Shown: in pieces, positions 8,635 to 17,709 of the stretch
Layout of the letters: each line of letters opens with the position of its first letter
How positions within the stretch are numbered: position 1 is the stretch's first letter
DNA from: Embleya scabrispora DSM 41855
Lineage (GTDB): Bacteria > Actinomycetota > Actinomycetes > Streptomycetales > Streptomycetaceae
DNA length: 64,000 bases
Direction of reading: 5' to 3'
Assembly (NCBI RefSeq): GCF_000372745.1
Contig: NZ_KB889708.1
Span: 1-64,000, forward strand
The notes under the pieces: model-generated
The model's database searches: none
What the model saw: only the letters and a program-made list of their open reading frames with translations
What the model was told of the DNA's origin: nothing
Translations under genes and position numbers: made by a program

Positions 8635-8894
8635 CACGTGCTCCTGGTGAGTCGGTGCCATGCGGTTTGATGGGAAAACCGAGGTCCGGCCGGCGGTTCC
8701 GGCTGCCGCGCGCTGCGCCGTCCGGGGTCGGGGCTCCGCATTCGAGGCGGCTTTGCGCGCCCTGCGCGCGGCGGACCGGCGGGTTGCCGTAGGCGACTTC
8801 CACGACCACGGGTGGCCGTCCGGCGGCCGTCGCGAAGGCGACTCCCCACGGCCGTCCCTCTGCCAGGCAGTCGCGGGCAGAGGTCCGGGGTGCT

Positions 8895-9137
8895 TCAGCT
8901 GGTCGTGGACCGTGCTCCGACTCCGGCCGGCCGGCCGCTCTCGATCACGGCTGCTTCGCCGATCCCGGGCCGGATCATCTCCAAGGCGGGCCTGCTCGTC
9001 AGGGCCGTCCGGAATCCGTCCAGCGCGTGGGGGTCGACGTTCTGGGCGAACATGTCGTAGTGCATCGGCATGAGCCGTCGCACGCCCGCGCCGGCGGCCG
9101 GCTCGTCGGCCCAGGCATCCATCCACTCGTGTGGCAA
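8895..9137 (-). pseudogene. UlaG-like metallo-beta-lactamase-fold lactonase, C-terminal remnant
   Basis: The frame contains AGVRRLMPMHYDMFAQNVDP and ALDGFRTALTSRPALEMIRP, matching the last part of L-ascorbate-6-phosphate lactonase-like proteins: the MPMHYDMF strand with its metal-ligand His, then the closing helix. The N-terminal HxHxDH metal site is absent, and upstream sequence to 9226 holds nothing recognisable. It lies within the sugar-acid operon between the SDR and the aldolase remnant, so the operon has lost at least two catalytic genes. Confidence 0.55.
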
Positions 9138-9226
9138 CAGCCCTCACGCGATCCGATCGGCGGGTGACGCTTCGGGAACTCCCGAGCGGTACCGAGCCTT
9201 CGATGTGACGGCCGATCGTCAGGGGA

Positions 9227-10087
9227 TCACGTGTCGGCCCTGGTCGGGGCGACGAGGGGCAGTCCGGCGAGGAGTCCGCCGTCGACGCGCAGTTCGATGC
9301 CGTTCACGTAGCCGGCCTGGTCGCCGGCGAGGAAGGCGATGACCTCGGCGACCTCGCGCGGCTGGGCGACTCTCCCCGGTGGGTGCATCTCGCCCCACTC
9401 GCGCACCACCCGGTCGGCCTGGTCCGGGGTGCCGGCAACCTGAGCGGCGGACGCGCGGAGCATCGGGGTGTCCACGGACGCGGGAAGGACGGCATTCGTC
9501 CTGATCCCGTCCCGTGCGTAGTCGACGGCGAGGCTGCGCATGAGGCCGAGCATCCCCGCCTTGCCGGCGGTGTAGGCGGCCACGTTCTTCTGGGTCGCGT
9601 TCGCCTGGACCGAGGACACCAGCACGATCGACCCGGAGCCGCCCTCCAGCATGTGTCCGATGACGGACTGCGCGGCGAGGAAGGCGCCCTTGAGGTTGAC
9701 CTCCATCACCTCGTCCCAGACGTGTTCGCTGGTCGTCAGTGCCGTGCCGTAGCGCTGGATACCCGCGGAGTAGACCATGATCCCGGGGGTGCCGAACCGC
9801 TTCGTCGCCTGGGCGGTGAAGTCGCCGACCTCTCGGGAGCTCCGCACGTCCACCGCCGCGCCCCACGCTTCGAAGCCTTGCTCGCGCAGTGCCAGTTCGA
9901 AAGATCGTGCCTCCTCTCCCTCCAAACCGGCGAATGCCACCTTGGCGCCGTCACGGCACAGGCTCCGGACCGTGGCCTCGCCGATTCCCCGTGTTCCGCC
10001 GTAGACGAGGGCGACCTTGCCCTCCAGGCGGCGGACCGGCGGCGTGTCGGATCCGGATGGGCCGGGCCGATCCGCGAATTCAGGCAT
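9227..10087 (-). CDS. SDR-family oxidoreductase
   Basis: This is a classical short-chain dehydrogenase of about 286 residues. I chose ATG 10087 because GGGAG sits 6 bases upstream; ATG 10093 and GTG 10102 are alternatives. Motifs are the cofactor loop VYGGTRGIGEATV, YSAGIQRYG for NNAG, VSSVQANATQKN with the catalytic Ser, and YTAGK with Tyr and Lys. The end is GYVNGIELRVDGGLLAG. In the operon it probably interconverts a sugar acid and its keto form, for example a fructuronate/mannonate-type step. The substrate is inferred from context only. Confidence 0.85.
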   Translation of the reverse strand: MPEFADRPGPSGSDTPPVRRLEGKVALVYGGTRGIGEATVRSLCRDGAKVAFAGLEGEEARSFELALREQGFEAWGAAVDVRSSREVGDFTAQATKRFGTPGIMVYSAGIQRYGTALTTSEHVWDEVMEVNLKGAFLAAQSVIGHMLEGGSGSIVLVSSVQANATQKNVAAYTAGKAGMLGLMRSLAVDYARDGIRTNAVLPASVDTPMLRASAAQVAGTPDQADRVVREWGEMHPPGRVAQPREVAEVIAFLAGDQAGYVNGIELRVDGGLLAGLPLVAPTRADT

Positions 10088-10120
10088 CGTCATCTCCCAC
10101 ACTCCGTTGACCGTTGTCTG

Positions 10121-10834
10121 TCACAGAACGCCGTACTCGGCGAAGGCGGCGGTGGCACTCATGCCGTCCTCGATCGCGCGGCGGACCAGGTTCTCCGTCG
10201 AGGCCTTGTGGAGTGCCCGCTCCACGGTTTCGGCTTCGATCTCGCGCGGGACGACGACGATGCCGTCGATGTCGCCGAACACGAGATCACCGGGACGTAC
10301 CGTCACACCGCCGATCTCGACGGGCACGCGATAGTCGACGACCTGTGTTCGGACGGCGGCGTCCTGGGCGTAGGCCCCGCGGCTGAACACCGGCCAGTCC
10401 TGGCTCAGGACCTTGGGTGTGTCGCGGTGGAAGCCGTCGATCACCGCTCCGACGCTGCCCCGGTTCCGCGCCGTCGCGGTGAGGATCTCCCCCCAGGCCG
10501 AGCACGGCAGCCGCGACCCGCGGGCCACGTAGACCTCGCCCGGGCACAGGTCGTCCAGCGCCTCGGTGAGCAGCCCGAACGGTTTGTTCTGGGGTCCGAA
10601 GCAGTCGGCGATGAGGACCGGCATCGCCCGGCCGACCACCACCATGCCGGGGGAGATGCCGTGGATCTCCGGGGGCAGGAACTGGTGGCAGTGGCCCATC
10701 TGGTCCAGGATGTCGCCGACGACCGGCGTGGAGAGCCCGGTTCGGACGGCCTCCAGCAGCTCGTCTTCCTCGGTTCCGGTCGGCGCCGTGCCGGCTCGGT
10801 GTCCGTCGTTGTCGCTCGTCCCGAGCAGCTTCAT
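10121..10834 (-). CDS. RraA-like family protein (possible class II aldolase/decarboxylase)
   Basis: The 237-residue protein starts at ATG 10834, overlapping the upstream epimerase-like gene as ATGA. It has the RraA fold signatures [49 protein letters not shown] and the closing [16 protein letters not shown]. The arrangement GAVxDGxxRD...PG(D/V)xxxGDxDG is that of the HMG/CHA-aldolase-type RraA proteins, which use a divalent metal to cleave or decarboxylate 2-keto acids, rather than that of the RNase E inhibitor. Given the truncated KDPG aldolase in the operon, it may supply a C-C cleavage step. This is inference. Confidence 0.8.
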   Translation of the reverse strand: MKLLGTSDNDGHRAGTAPTGTEEDELLEAVRTGLSTPVVGDILDQMGHCHQFLPPEIHGISPGMVVVGRAMPVLIADCFGPQNKPFGLLTEALDDLCPGEVYVARGSRLPCSAWGEILTATARNRGSVGAVIDGFHRDTPKVLSQDWPVFSRGAYAQDAAVRTQVVDYRVPVEIGGVTVRPGDLVFGDIDGIVVVPREIEAETVERALHKASTENLVRRAIEDGMSATAAFAEYGVL

Positions 10835-11799
10835 GAAGGGGTCCTCGCAGTTTCGGTGATGGCGATCTCCGCCCAGCCCGACACCGACTGGTCGGGGGAG
10901 ATCCGCAGTTGTGTGCCCGTCTTCTCCGCGACCCGGGCCAGTCCCTGGCTGGGCCAGGACACGAACGGCTCGATACCGATCGCGCGCGCCCGGCCGAACC
11001 ACGGTGGCCCTTGTCCGCCGCCGAGTTCGGTCCAGAACCACACGAAGGGGAAGGTGGTCGACCACCGCACCGCGACCGACAGCCCGATGTGGGGGGCGGT
11101 CAGCGTGATGGGTTGGCCGACGGCCGACAGGTATGCGAGCGCCCCTGATCCTTCGAGGGGCCGACGCAGGTCGACCGGACCGTCGGGGCCGGCCGCGTAC
11201 GGCCACCTGGAACGGGCGCCCGGCGTCAGTGGATTGGACGGCGCACGGTACTCGTCGTCGGCGGTGACCTCGGCGGCCGGGCAGTCGAGCCGCAGCGCGG
11301 GGTCGTCGAGCAGATCGGAACCGAAGCCGATGTGCTCGCCCCACATGAGTTCGACGGGGCGGTCGCCGTCGTTGCGCACCGAGGTGCTCACCCGGAGCAC
11401 ACCGGGGCCCGGCAGGTCCACGGAGCGGACCACCGACAGCGGCAGGTCGCACAGGTCCACGGAGAGTTCGAGCCCGCCGTTCCGGACCCGCCAACTCCAC
11501 GGTGCCAGACCGGCTTCACCGTGGAAGCCGTGACGGACGCCCTGGTGGGTGCACTCCGTCCCGCCGTTCGGCAGCACCAGCTGCCAACCGCCTTCGGTCG
11601 CCCGGAGCCACCGGTCGACGCCGCCGTCTTCGTGCCGACTCGCGCCGACACCGTGCCGGGGGTTGCGCCACAGGAGTTCGGCTCCGGCGCTCCGATGACG
11701 GATCGAGGTGATCGTCGCTCCCACGGCCGGGTCGACCTCGACCCGGAGCAGACCGTCCTCGACCACCAGCCGCCCGCCGGTCGTCCCCGAGACGGTCAC
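10831..11799 (-). CDS. Aldose 1-epimerase-like protein
   Basis: This galactose-mutarotase-like beta-sandwich protein of about 322 residues starts at GTG 11799, which overlaps the uxuA stop as GTGA. Typical features are the N-terminal [20 protein letters not shown] strand pair, [18 protein letters not shown], the His region [15 protein letters not shown], and [14 protein letters not shown] with a second His and Glu. Members mutarotate hexoses, hexose phosphates or uronates. Here it likely prepares the anomer of the transported sugar or sugar acid. It is translationally coupled on both sides. Confidence 0.8.
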   Translation of the reverse strand: MTVSGTTGGRLVVEDGLLRVEVDPAVGATITSIRHRSAGAELLWRNPRHGVGASRHEDGGVDRWLRATEGGWQLVLPNGGTECTHQGVRHGFHGEAGLAPWSWRVRNGGLELSVDLCDLPLSVVRSVDLPGPGVLRVSTSVRNDGDRPVELMWGEHIGFGSDLLDDPALRLDCPAAEVTADDEYRAPSNPLTPGARSRWPYAAGPDGPVDLRRPLEGSGALAYLSAVGQPITLTAPHIGLSVAVRWSTTFPFVWFWTELGGGQGPPWFGRARAIGIEPFVSWPSQGLARVAEKTGTQLRISPDQSVSGWAEIAITETARTPS

Positions 11800-12797
11800 G
11801 GCTTGCCGCCGGCTCCGTGCTGTAGGCCTCGGATGTAACCGAGGGCGAACAGCCGTCCGAGCGTGGCATATCCGGGCCGCTCGTTGGACTCGCCGTGCAT
11901 CGTCGGAACGTGGTCCGGCCGCATCGGTCCGTCGAATCCCCCTTCCTGGTAGATCCGCATGCATTCGGCCAGGTCGGTCGGCCCGATGTCGTGGAACGTC
12001 TCGGTGAAGTCCTCGGCGGTGCCCTGGACGTCACGCAGATGGACGAACGCGATGTGCGGGAGGAACTCCCTGACGGTGGCCGGCAGGTCGGACGTCATCA
12101 GCCGGAAATTGCCTTGGCAGAACGTGATGCGGTTCGACGGGGACGGGTGCGCGGCCAGGATCCTGCGGTAGCTGTCCAGTGACGAGACGATGCGCGGAAT
12201 CCCCCGAACGGCCGGCAACGGCGGGTCGTCGGGGTGCAGCGAGAGCTTGACGCCCGCCTCCTCCGCCACGGGAAGGGTCGCGTCCAGGAACGTGTGCAGG
12301 CCGTTCCACAACTGCTCCGCGGTGACCTCGCCGGGCGCGACGATCGGCGGCTCGCGGTCGGCGTCGGCGAGCCGAAAGCCGGTGACGAGTGCCCCTCCCC
12401 GGTCGGGGATCGCCGTGTCGGTGCGCGCCCAGCCGCTGAGCGCCATCCAGTTGTAACAGAGCACGCCCACGCCGAGTTCGCCCATGGCGCGGATCTGCTC
12501 GTGGATCCGGTGCAGTTGCTCCTCGCCTTCGGGAAGGCCCAGGCGTACGGCGTCCATCGGCGGCGTGTCCTCGAAGGCGATCACGCGCAGTCCGTGTTCG
12601 GCGAAGCGTGCGATCACCTTCTCCAGGCCGGCCCGGCTCCACGGCTCGGGGCCGCGGGACGCGGGCTGTGCCGGCCAATTCCGCTGCTGTTCGCCGCCTT
12701 CGAGAAGTGCCACGACGTCGTCGACGCCGCACTGCTTGACCAGCTTCCAGAGGTCACTGGAGAGTTGGGGGTCCAAGAGTTCACTGAGGTGGATCAC
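11796..12797 (-). CDS. uxuA: Mannonate dehydratase family protein
   Basis: The 333-residue TIM-barrel protein starts at GTG 12797 with GGAGAA upstream. Family features include VKQCGVDDVVALLEG, IAFEDTPPMDAVRLGLPEGE, LGVGVLCYNWMALSGW, KLSLHPDDPPLPAVRGIPR, FCQGNF and the C-terminal metal-site stretch VHLRDVQGTAEDFTETFHD followed by MRPDHVPTMHGE. UxuA dehydrates D-mannonate to 2-keto-3-deoxygluconate using a divalent metal. It is shorter than the E. coli enzyme, as many non-enteric forms are. It feeds the KDG kinase at the operon end and is the best clue that the operon handles a uronic or aldonic acid. Confidence 0.88.
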   Translation of the reverse strand: MIHLSELLDPQLSSDLWKLVKQCGVDDVVALLEGGEQQRNWPAQPASRGPEPWSRAGLEKVIARFAEHGLRVIAFEDTPPMDAVRLGLPEGEEQLHRIHEQIRAMGELGVGVLCYNWMALSGWARTDTAIPDRGGALVTGFRLADADREPPIVAPGEVTAEQLWNGLHTFLDATLPVAEEAGVKLSLHPDDPPLPAVRGIPRIVSSLDSYRRILAAHPSPSNRITFCQGNFRLMTSDLPATVREFLPHIAFVHLRDVQGTAEDFTETFHDIGPTDLAECMRIYQEGGFDGPMRPDHVPTMHGESNERPGYATLGRLFALGYIRGLQHGAGGKP

Positions 12798-12898
12798 GAC
12801 GGTTCTCCGATCTCCGCTGCACGCGGGCCTTGCGATTCACGCTGTCGTCCCTGTGGGGCGCCGGAACCCGACGCACTCGCACGCCCCGTCCGCGTCAT
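12794..12898 (-). CDS. 34-aa ORF interlocked between permease and uxuA
   Basis: A 34-codon ORF starts at ATG 12898, overlapping the permease stop as ATGA, and ends with TGA overlapping the uxuA GTG as GTGA. Its product begins MTRTGRASASGSG and is basic, Gly/Ser/Arg-rich, with no domain or membrane segment. It may be a coupling ORF that carries ribosomes from the permease to uxuA across the 97-base gap, or a chance frame, since GC-rich DNA gives many. The overlaps are exact; the function is unknown. Confidence 0.35.
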   Translation of the reverse strand: MTRTGRASASGSGAPQGRQRESQGPRAAEIGEPS

Positions 12899-13893
12899 GT
12901 CCTCAACGCCGAGCGCTCGGATCGCAGGACGTTGATGAGCACGGCGAGCAACACCACGCCTCCGCGAACCACGTTCTGCGCATAGGGGTCCACGCCGAGC
13001 AGGACCATGCCGTTCGCGAGCATCGCGACGAAGATCACGCCGAGGAAGGTCCCGACGACGGTGCCCCGTCCTCCCGAGAGGCTGGTCCCGCCGATGATCG
13101 CGGCGGCGATGGCATCGAACTCGAGTCCCACCGCGATGGTGGGAGTTCCGGACGAGAGCTGCGCCGACTGGAGCAGCCCGGTGACGGCGGCGGCGAGGCC
13201 GGTCAGCGCCAGCACGGCGATGCGGATGCGCTGCACCCTGATACCGGACAGGTGGGCCGCCTTCGGGTTGCCGCCGACGGCGTACACCGACCGACCGAAG
13301 ACGCTGAACCGCGCGAGCACGGCGAACACCGCGAACGCGAACAGCATGTAGAGCGCGGCCACCGGGACCTGGCCGAAGATCTTGCCGTCGCCCCAGTAGA
13401 AGAAGCGTCCCGAGTCGATCGGGATGGCGTACGTGTCGGTGATCATCATCGCCAGGCCGCGCAGGGCCATGTAGAGCGCCAGGGTGATGATGAAGCTCGG
13501 CACCTGCCAGCGGGCCCGTATCCAGCCCGCGAGCGCACCCACGAGCACGGCCTGGAGCATGATCGCGAGGCATGCCAACCACATCGGCCACCCGTGGTGG
13601 GCCACCAGCACGCCCAGGAGCGCGGAGGAGAGCGCGGCCTGGGATCCCACCGAGATGTCGATCTCGCCGGCCACGATCACCAGGGTCATGGCGTAGGCGA
13701 TGATCCCGAAGAAGGCCGTCTGCTGAAGGACGTTCAGCAGGTTGGAGGTCGTGAGGAAGTTCGGCGCCGTCAGCGAGAAGCAGACGAACATCACGACGGC
13801 CGCCAGCAGGAGGCCGAGGTTGTCCCAGCCGCCGACCCGGTGCCAGGAAAGGGCGCCGGGGCCGGGACGGTTGGTCGTCGCGGTAGAACTCAT
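12895..13893 (-). CDS. Sugar ABC transporter permease (RbsC-like)
   Basis: The 332-residue membrane protein of the BPD_transp_2 family has about eight to ten hydrophobic segments (LLLAAVVMFVCFSLTAPNF, AYAMTLVIVAGEIDISVGS, ALYMALRGLAMMITDTYAIP). GEIDISVGS is the family hallmark, and GGTSLSGGRGTVVGTFLGV is the cytoplasmic coupling segment. The ATG at 13893 overlaps the ATPase gene's stop as ATGA. It would form the translocation pore as a homodimer with the ATPase at 13890-15419 and the lipoprotein at 15498-16484. Confidence 0.92.
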   Translation of the reverse strand: MSSTATTNRPGPGALSWHRVGGWDNLGLLLAAVVMFVCFSLTAPNFLTTSNLLNVLQQTAFFGIIAYAMTLVIVAGEIDISVGSQAALSSALLGVLVAHHGWPMWLACLAIMLQAVLVGALAGWIRARWQVPSFIITLALYMALRGLAMMITDTYAIPIDSGRFFYWGDGKIFGQVPVAALYMLFAFAVFAVLARFSVFGRSVYAVGGNPKAAHLSGIRVQRIRIAVLALTGLAAAVTGLLQSAQLSSGTPTIAVGLEFDAIAAAIIGGTSLSGGRGTVVGTFLGVIFVAMLANGMVLLGVDPYAQNVVRGGVVLLAVLINVLRSERSALRT

Positions 13894-15419
13894 TTGCTTT
13901 CTCCAGACATGGCGAGGGCGAGCAGCTTCTCCGGCGCCGCGTCCTCACCTGGTACTTCGTCGACGATTCGGCCACCGCGCAGCACGAGGACGCGATCGCA
14001 CACTTCGGGGAGTTCTTCGAGTTCGGAGGAGACGAAGACGATCGCGACTCCCGATCGGGCGAACTCACGGATCAATTCGTACAGTTGCTGCTTGGCATGG
14101 AGGTCCACCCCTCGCGTGGGTTCGTCGAGCAGGAGAACCTTCAGGTTCGAGGCGAGCAGCCTTCCGATGACCACCTTCTGCTGGTTGCCGCCGGACAGGT
14201 TGACGATGGGTTTCTGCGGGGAGGAGGTCGCGATGGCCAGTGTCTCGATCTGCTCCGCCACCATCCGCCGCTCTCGCGCCGGGCGCACCCAGACCTTGGG
14301 CAGGATCCGACCGCGTGCGGACAGCAGCAGGTTCTCGAAGACGCTGAGCATGGGAACGATCCCCGCGTTGCGGCGGTCCTCGGAGCTCATTCCGACACCG
14401 AGCGAGAGCATGCGGCTGGGGTTGCGCCCGGTGATCTTCCGGCCCCTGAAGCTCACCTCGCCCAGCACGTCGCGGCGGGCTCCGAAGATGCTCTCGAGGA
14501 TCTCGCTGCGACCCGAGCCGAGCAGTCCGGCGATGCCGAGCACCTCGCCCTCGTGGATATCGAACGAGACGCCGTTCAGCAGGTGCGGCTTGGTGAGGTC
14601 CCGCACGCTCAGCAGCGGCGGAGACGACGTCGCACGCCGTGCGGCGGACGGGCGCCGTTCCCGATTCGACCGGACGTCGCCGGTGATGAGATCCGCCACC
14701 CGAGAGGGCGATGCCTCCCCGATCGACAGGGTCGCGACCTCGGCGCCGTCCCGCAGCACCGTGACCGAGTCCGCCACCCGCGGGATCTCCTGCATGCGGT
14801 GCGACACGTAGACGATCGCCACGCCCGTGGCCGCGAGCCGCCGGACCAGGGCGAGCAGCGCGTCCGCCTCGTGGGCGTTCAGCGAACTCGTCGGTTCGTC
14901 CAGGATCAGCACCCGCGGGTCGTGAACGACCCCCTTGGCAATCTCCACCAGTTGCTGCTCGGCGAGGCTGAGCCTGCCGGCCTCACGCCACAGCGGAATC
15001 TGTTCGCCGACCAGTCGCAAGGCCCGCAGCGCCGTTCGCTCGACGGCCTTGGCGTCGATGAGCGCGCGTGCCGCGCCCCGCCGCGGCCATCTGCCCAGGC
15101 AGATGTTCTCCGCCACGGACAGTCCCGGGACGAGCGACAGTTCCTGGTGCACCACACTGATGCCACCCTCCTGCGCCGCCGCGGGTCCGCTCCACCGGAC
15201 CTCCTCCCCCGAGACGCGGATCGTGCCGGTGTCCGGCCGCTCCGCGCCCGAGATGAGCTTGACCAGGGTCGACTTGCCGGCCCCGTTCTTGCCGAGCAGG
15301 GCACGGACCTCGCCGCGCTCGAGCCGCAGACCCACGTCCTTCAACGCCCGCACCGGGCCGTACGCCTTGGCCAGGTGCGCCACCTCGAGAACGGGGCGCG
15401 TGTTTTCGGCGTCAGGCAT
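13890..15419 (-). CDS. Sugar ABC transporter ATP-binding protein, tandem domain (RbsA-like)
   Basis: The 509-residue protein has two ABC domains, with ATG 15419 behind GAGGAGGAG. Domain 1 is complete: Walker A GKNGAGKST, signature LSLAEQQLVEIAKG, Walker B VLILDEPTSSL. Domain 2 has a degenerate Walker A (GLLGSGRSE, no Lys), signature NLSGGNQQKVVIGR and Walker B VLLLDEPTRG. This asymmetry is normal for RbsA/MglA/XylG proteins. It energises uptake of the sugar or sugar acid bound by the adjacent lipoprotein. Confidence 0.94.
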   Translation of the reverse strand: MPDAENTRPVLEVAHLAKAYGPVRALKDVGLRLERGEVRALLGKNGAGKSTLVKLISGAERPDTGTIRVSGEEVRWSGPAAAQEGGISVVHQELSLVPGLSVAENICLGRWPRRGAARALIDAKAVERTALRALRLVGEQIPLWREAGRLSLAEQQLVEIAKGVVHDPRVLILDEPTSSLNAHEADALLALVRRLAATGVAIVYVSHRMQEIPRVADSVTVLRDGAEVATLSIGEASPSRVADLITGDVRSNRERRPSAARRATSSPPLLSVRDLTKPHLLNGVSFDIHEGEVLGIAGLLGSGRSEILESIFGARRDVLGEVSFRGRKITGRNPSRMLSLGVGMSSEDRRNAGIVPMLSVFENLLLSARGRILPKVWVRPARERRMVAEQIETLAIATSSPQKPIVNLSGGNQQKVVIGRLLASNLKVLLLDEPTRGVDLHAKQQLYELIREFARSGVAIVFVSSELEELPEVCDRVLVLRGGRIVDEVPGEDAAPEKLLALAMSGESK

Positions 15420-15497
15420 CGGACTCCTCCTCCTCGGGATCGGGCCGGTTCCCGGCCGCACGGGCCGGGCCGACGGGATCACGTCGGGTCACGGGAC

Positions 15498-16484
15498 TCA
15501 CTTTCCGAGGTAGGCGTGGACGGCGTCGGGGTTGGCACGCGTGTACGTGATGCCGGGGACACCCACCGAGAACGGGTCGTTCGGCTGGCCCGCGACGGCC
15601 CGTACCGCCTGCTCGTACGCCTTCGCCGCGGTCGTGTCGGCGTCCTGACCGGTGGTCGCCTGGAGGACGTTGTCGCCGTTCAGCAGGCCCTGGGCGAGCT
15701 GGTCGCTGATGTCGGTTCCGAAGACCGGGACAATGCGGCCGCTGTTCTTGACTGCGGCGATCTCACCCGAAGTCCCGCCCTCGTTCGCCGACCACAGCAG
15801 GTTGATCGACTTGTTCGCCGAGAGCATGTTGGTGGCGGTGGGGGTCGCCTTGTCGGCGAGGTAGCCCTCCTGGTCGGCCGCGTAGGTCACCTCGACCCCG
15901 GCCGCGGTCAGTGCCTCCTTGAATCCGGCCTTGCGCAGCTTGCAGACCTCGAAGGAGTCGCAGTTGAGCAGTCCGACGACGGCCTTGCCGCCCAGCTTCT
16001 CCTTGATGTACTTGGCGGCCTCCTGACCGCTGCCGGTGCCCAGGGCGGTGTTGTTCGACTGGACGATGCCCTTGACGATGTTCGTGCTCACCGCGTCGCC
16101 GGTGCAGTTGCCGAAACAGATCAGTGGGATCTTGGCGGCGGTGACCGACTTCATGGTCGCGATCGATCCGGCCGACGACGTCGCCGGCTGCATGATGATG
16201 GCACTCACCCCACGCTGGATGAGGTTTTGGACCTGAGTCGCCTCCTGGCCGGCGTCGTTGTTCGTGTTGACCACGATGACCGTGTTGCCGTCCTTGTGCG
16301 CCGCGGCCTCGACGCCCTTCTGGATGCCCTGGAAGTACTTGTCACCCTGCGGGAGCACCAGCCCGATCGTTGCGTGCTTGCCGCTCGCACCCGAGTCGGC
16401 CTTGCTGTCGCTCGGCCCGCATGCCGTGGCAGTTGCCGACACGGCCGCCACACAAGCAAGAGCAAGTGTGATCATTCTTCTCAT
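15498..16484 (-). CDS. Sugar-binding lipoprotein of the ABC transporter (RbsB-like)
   Basis: The 328-residue protein starts at ATG 16484 with AGGAGA upstream. Its N-terminus is RRMITLALACVAAVSATATA followed by a lipobox Cys near residue 22, so it is a membrane-anchored lipoprotein. The periplasmic-binding-protein-type I fold is shown by TIGLVLPQGDKYFQGIQKGV, QNLIQRGVSAIIMQPATS, VVGLLNCDSFEVCKLRKAGF and VPVFGTDISDQLAQGL. It is the first gene of the operon, ahead of the ATPase by 78 bases. The ligand is unknown. Clustering with uxuA and kdgK suggests a sugar acid or its precursor. Confidence 0.92.
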   Translation of the reverse strand: MRRMITLALACVAAVSATATACGPSDSKADSGASGKHATIGLVLPQGDKYFQGIQKGVEAAAHKDGNTVIVVNTNNDAGQEATQVQNLIQRGVSAIIMQPATSSAGSIATMKSVTAAKIPLICFGNCTGDAVSTNIVKGIVQSNNTALGTGSGQEAAKYIKEKLGGKAVVGLLNCDSFEVCKLRKAGFKEALTAAGVEVTYAADQEGYLADKATPTATNMLSANKSINLLWSANEGGTSGEIAAVKNSGRIVPVFGTDISDQLAQGLLNGDNVLQATTGQDADTTAAKAYEQAVRAVAGQPNDPFSVGVPGITYTRANPDAVHAYLGK

Positions 16485-16510
16485 CACGGTCTCCTGTACG
16501 GTTAGCCGCT

Positions 16511-16523
16511 TGTCATATAAGTG
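16511..16523. promoter_or_regulatory. Putative operator before the sugar-acid operon
   Basis: CTTGTCATATAAG is an imperfect inverted repeat (CTT...AAG with two further matched pairs) in the leader of the binding-protein gene, 27 bases before its start codon. It shares CT..., C-TATAAG-like spacing and the TATAAG half with a second site at 16728-16743 in the same intergenic region. A FadR-type regulator is encoded next door. Assignment as its operator is inference. Confidence 0.4.
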
Positions 16524-16726
16524 GACCCTAGGGATACGTTTCAGGCTCGTCAAGAGGTCGTTACGAGCTTGCGTCCGGAAACGTGCGTCCGAGGAAACCC
16601 ACCCATAGGAGCAATTGCGCCCGAGCCACGCCGGAGGTCCCACGCCCACCCGGAAGGCGCATCCAGGTCGGCCACATGAGCGGGGTGGGGCGGTGTCGAG
16701 CGCATAGCACCGTGTCACCGAGCAGA

Positions 16727-16743
16727 TATCTACCTATAAGATG
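16727..16743. promoter_or_regulatory. Second putative operator, upstream of the FadR-type regulator
   Basis: This AT-rich patch contains ATCTACCTATAAGAT, with ATCT/AGAT outer arms, about 50 bases before the regulator's ATG. It repeats the CTA-CCTATAAG / CTT-GTCATATAAG pattern of the site at 16511-16523, so the two could be a pair of sites for autoregulation and operon control. Confidence 0.38.
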
Positions 16744-16789
16744 GGCGGATGCACAGGACAGCAACACCGCGCGAAAGGAGGGGTGCCAC

Positions 16790-17515
16790 ATGCCGAAGCC
16801 GATCCAACGGCAGTCGCTGACCGACATGGCCGTCGACGCGCTCATCGACCTGATCGAGGAGCGTGGCCTCTCGGAGGGCGACGCCCTTCCCGCGACCGCC
16901 GAACTGGCCGACGAGCTCTCCGTCTCCCGGCCGGTGATACGCGAGGCCATCGCCGAGCTCGCCGGGCAGGGGCTTCTCGAACGACGGCAGGGGCGGGAGA
17001 CCGTCGTCACCCTGCCGGGCTCCCGCCAACTGGAACGGCTTCTCCGACTGCGGTTCGCCGTCACCGGAACACAGCTCGAAGACATCCAGACCTACCGGGA
17101 GGTGGCCGAGGTCGGCGCCGCGAGGCTCGCCGCGCTGAAGGCCACGGACGCGGACATCGAAGCCATCCAGCAGAAACTGGACGCAATCCGCGCGGCGCGC
17201 AGCGACGAGGAACTGCACGAGGCCGACCAGGCGTTCCACCGCGAGGTGGCACGGGCGGCAGGAAACGGGCTGCTGCTGCTCACCATCGACGGCATCACAC
17301 CCCACCTGCACCAACTGCGCGTCGAGGCATGGCGCGGCTGGACCGAGTCGGGCAAAGGCATCGGGCCCATCGTCGAGGCCCACGCCGTGATCCTCGACCG
17401 GATCCGGCGGCGCGACCCGGAGGCCGCAGCACGGGCGATGCGGGAGCACCTGGGCCAGGCACGCGAAGGACTCGTCCGCCTCCGAGGCCCGCGCCGGCAA
17501 CACCCCGGGGCGTGA
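16790..17515 (+). CDS. FadR/GntR-family transcriptional regulator
   Basis: The 241-residue protein starts at ATG 16790 behind AAAGGAGGGG. The winged HTH occupies residues 5-72 (LSEGDALPATAELADELSVS, RPVIREAIAELAGQGLLERR). The FCD effector domain follows (YREVAEVGAARLAALKATDA, DQAFHREVARAAGNGLLLL with metal-ligand Asp/His, and VEAHAVILDRIRRRDPEAAA). FCD regulators usually respond to sugar acids or other carboxylates. Divergent placement from the sugar-acid operon makes it the likely local repressor. Confidence 0.92.
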   Translation: MPKPIQRQSLTDMAVDALIDLIEERGLSEGDALPATAELADELSVSRPVIREAIAELAGQGLLERRQGRETVVTLPGSRQLERLLRLRFAVTGTQLEDIQTYREVAEVGAARLAALKATDADIEAIQQKLDAIRAARSDEELHEADQAFHREVARAAGNGLLLLTIDGITPHLHQLRVEAWRGWTESGKGIGPIVEAHAVILDRIRRRDPEAAARAMREHLGQAREGLVRLRGPRRQHPGA

Positions 17516-17709
17516 GCACACCCGGTCGAGGGCCCGGCACGACCGCCGTCGACAACCGGCATGGACCCTGCCACCGCGTGTCCCGAAGAACGTTTCCGCG
17601 CGAGTCACGCCGGTAGCCGCGGACGATGCGCGGGAACCGCCGAGGCATCCGAGCGATCCCGAGCCCCTGCCCCGACGGACCACCCCGACCGGCAGCGACG
17701 ACCACGCCG
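17516..17709. other. Start of a gene-poor stretch downstream of the regulator
   Basis: Apart from one weak minus-strand candidate at 17710-18045, the stretch from 17516 to 18352 has no feature I can support. It holds no clear terminator hairpin and no recognisable domain in any frame. Confidence 0.3.
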
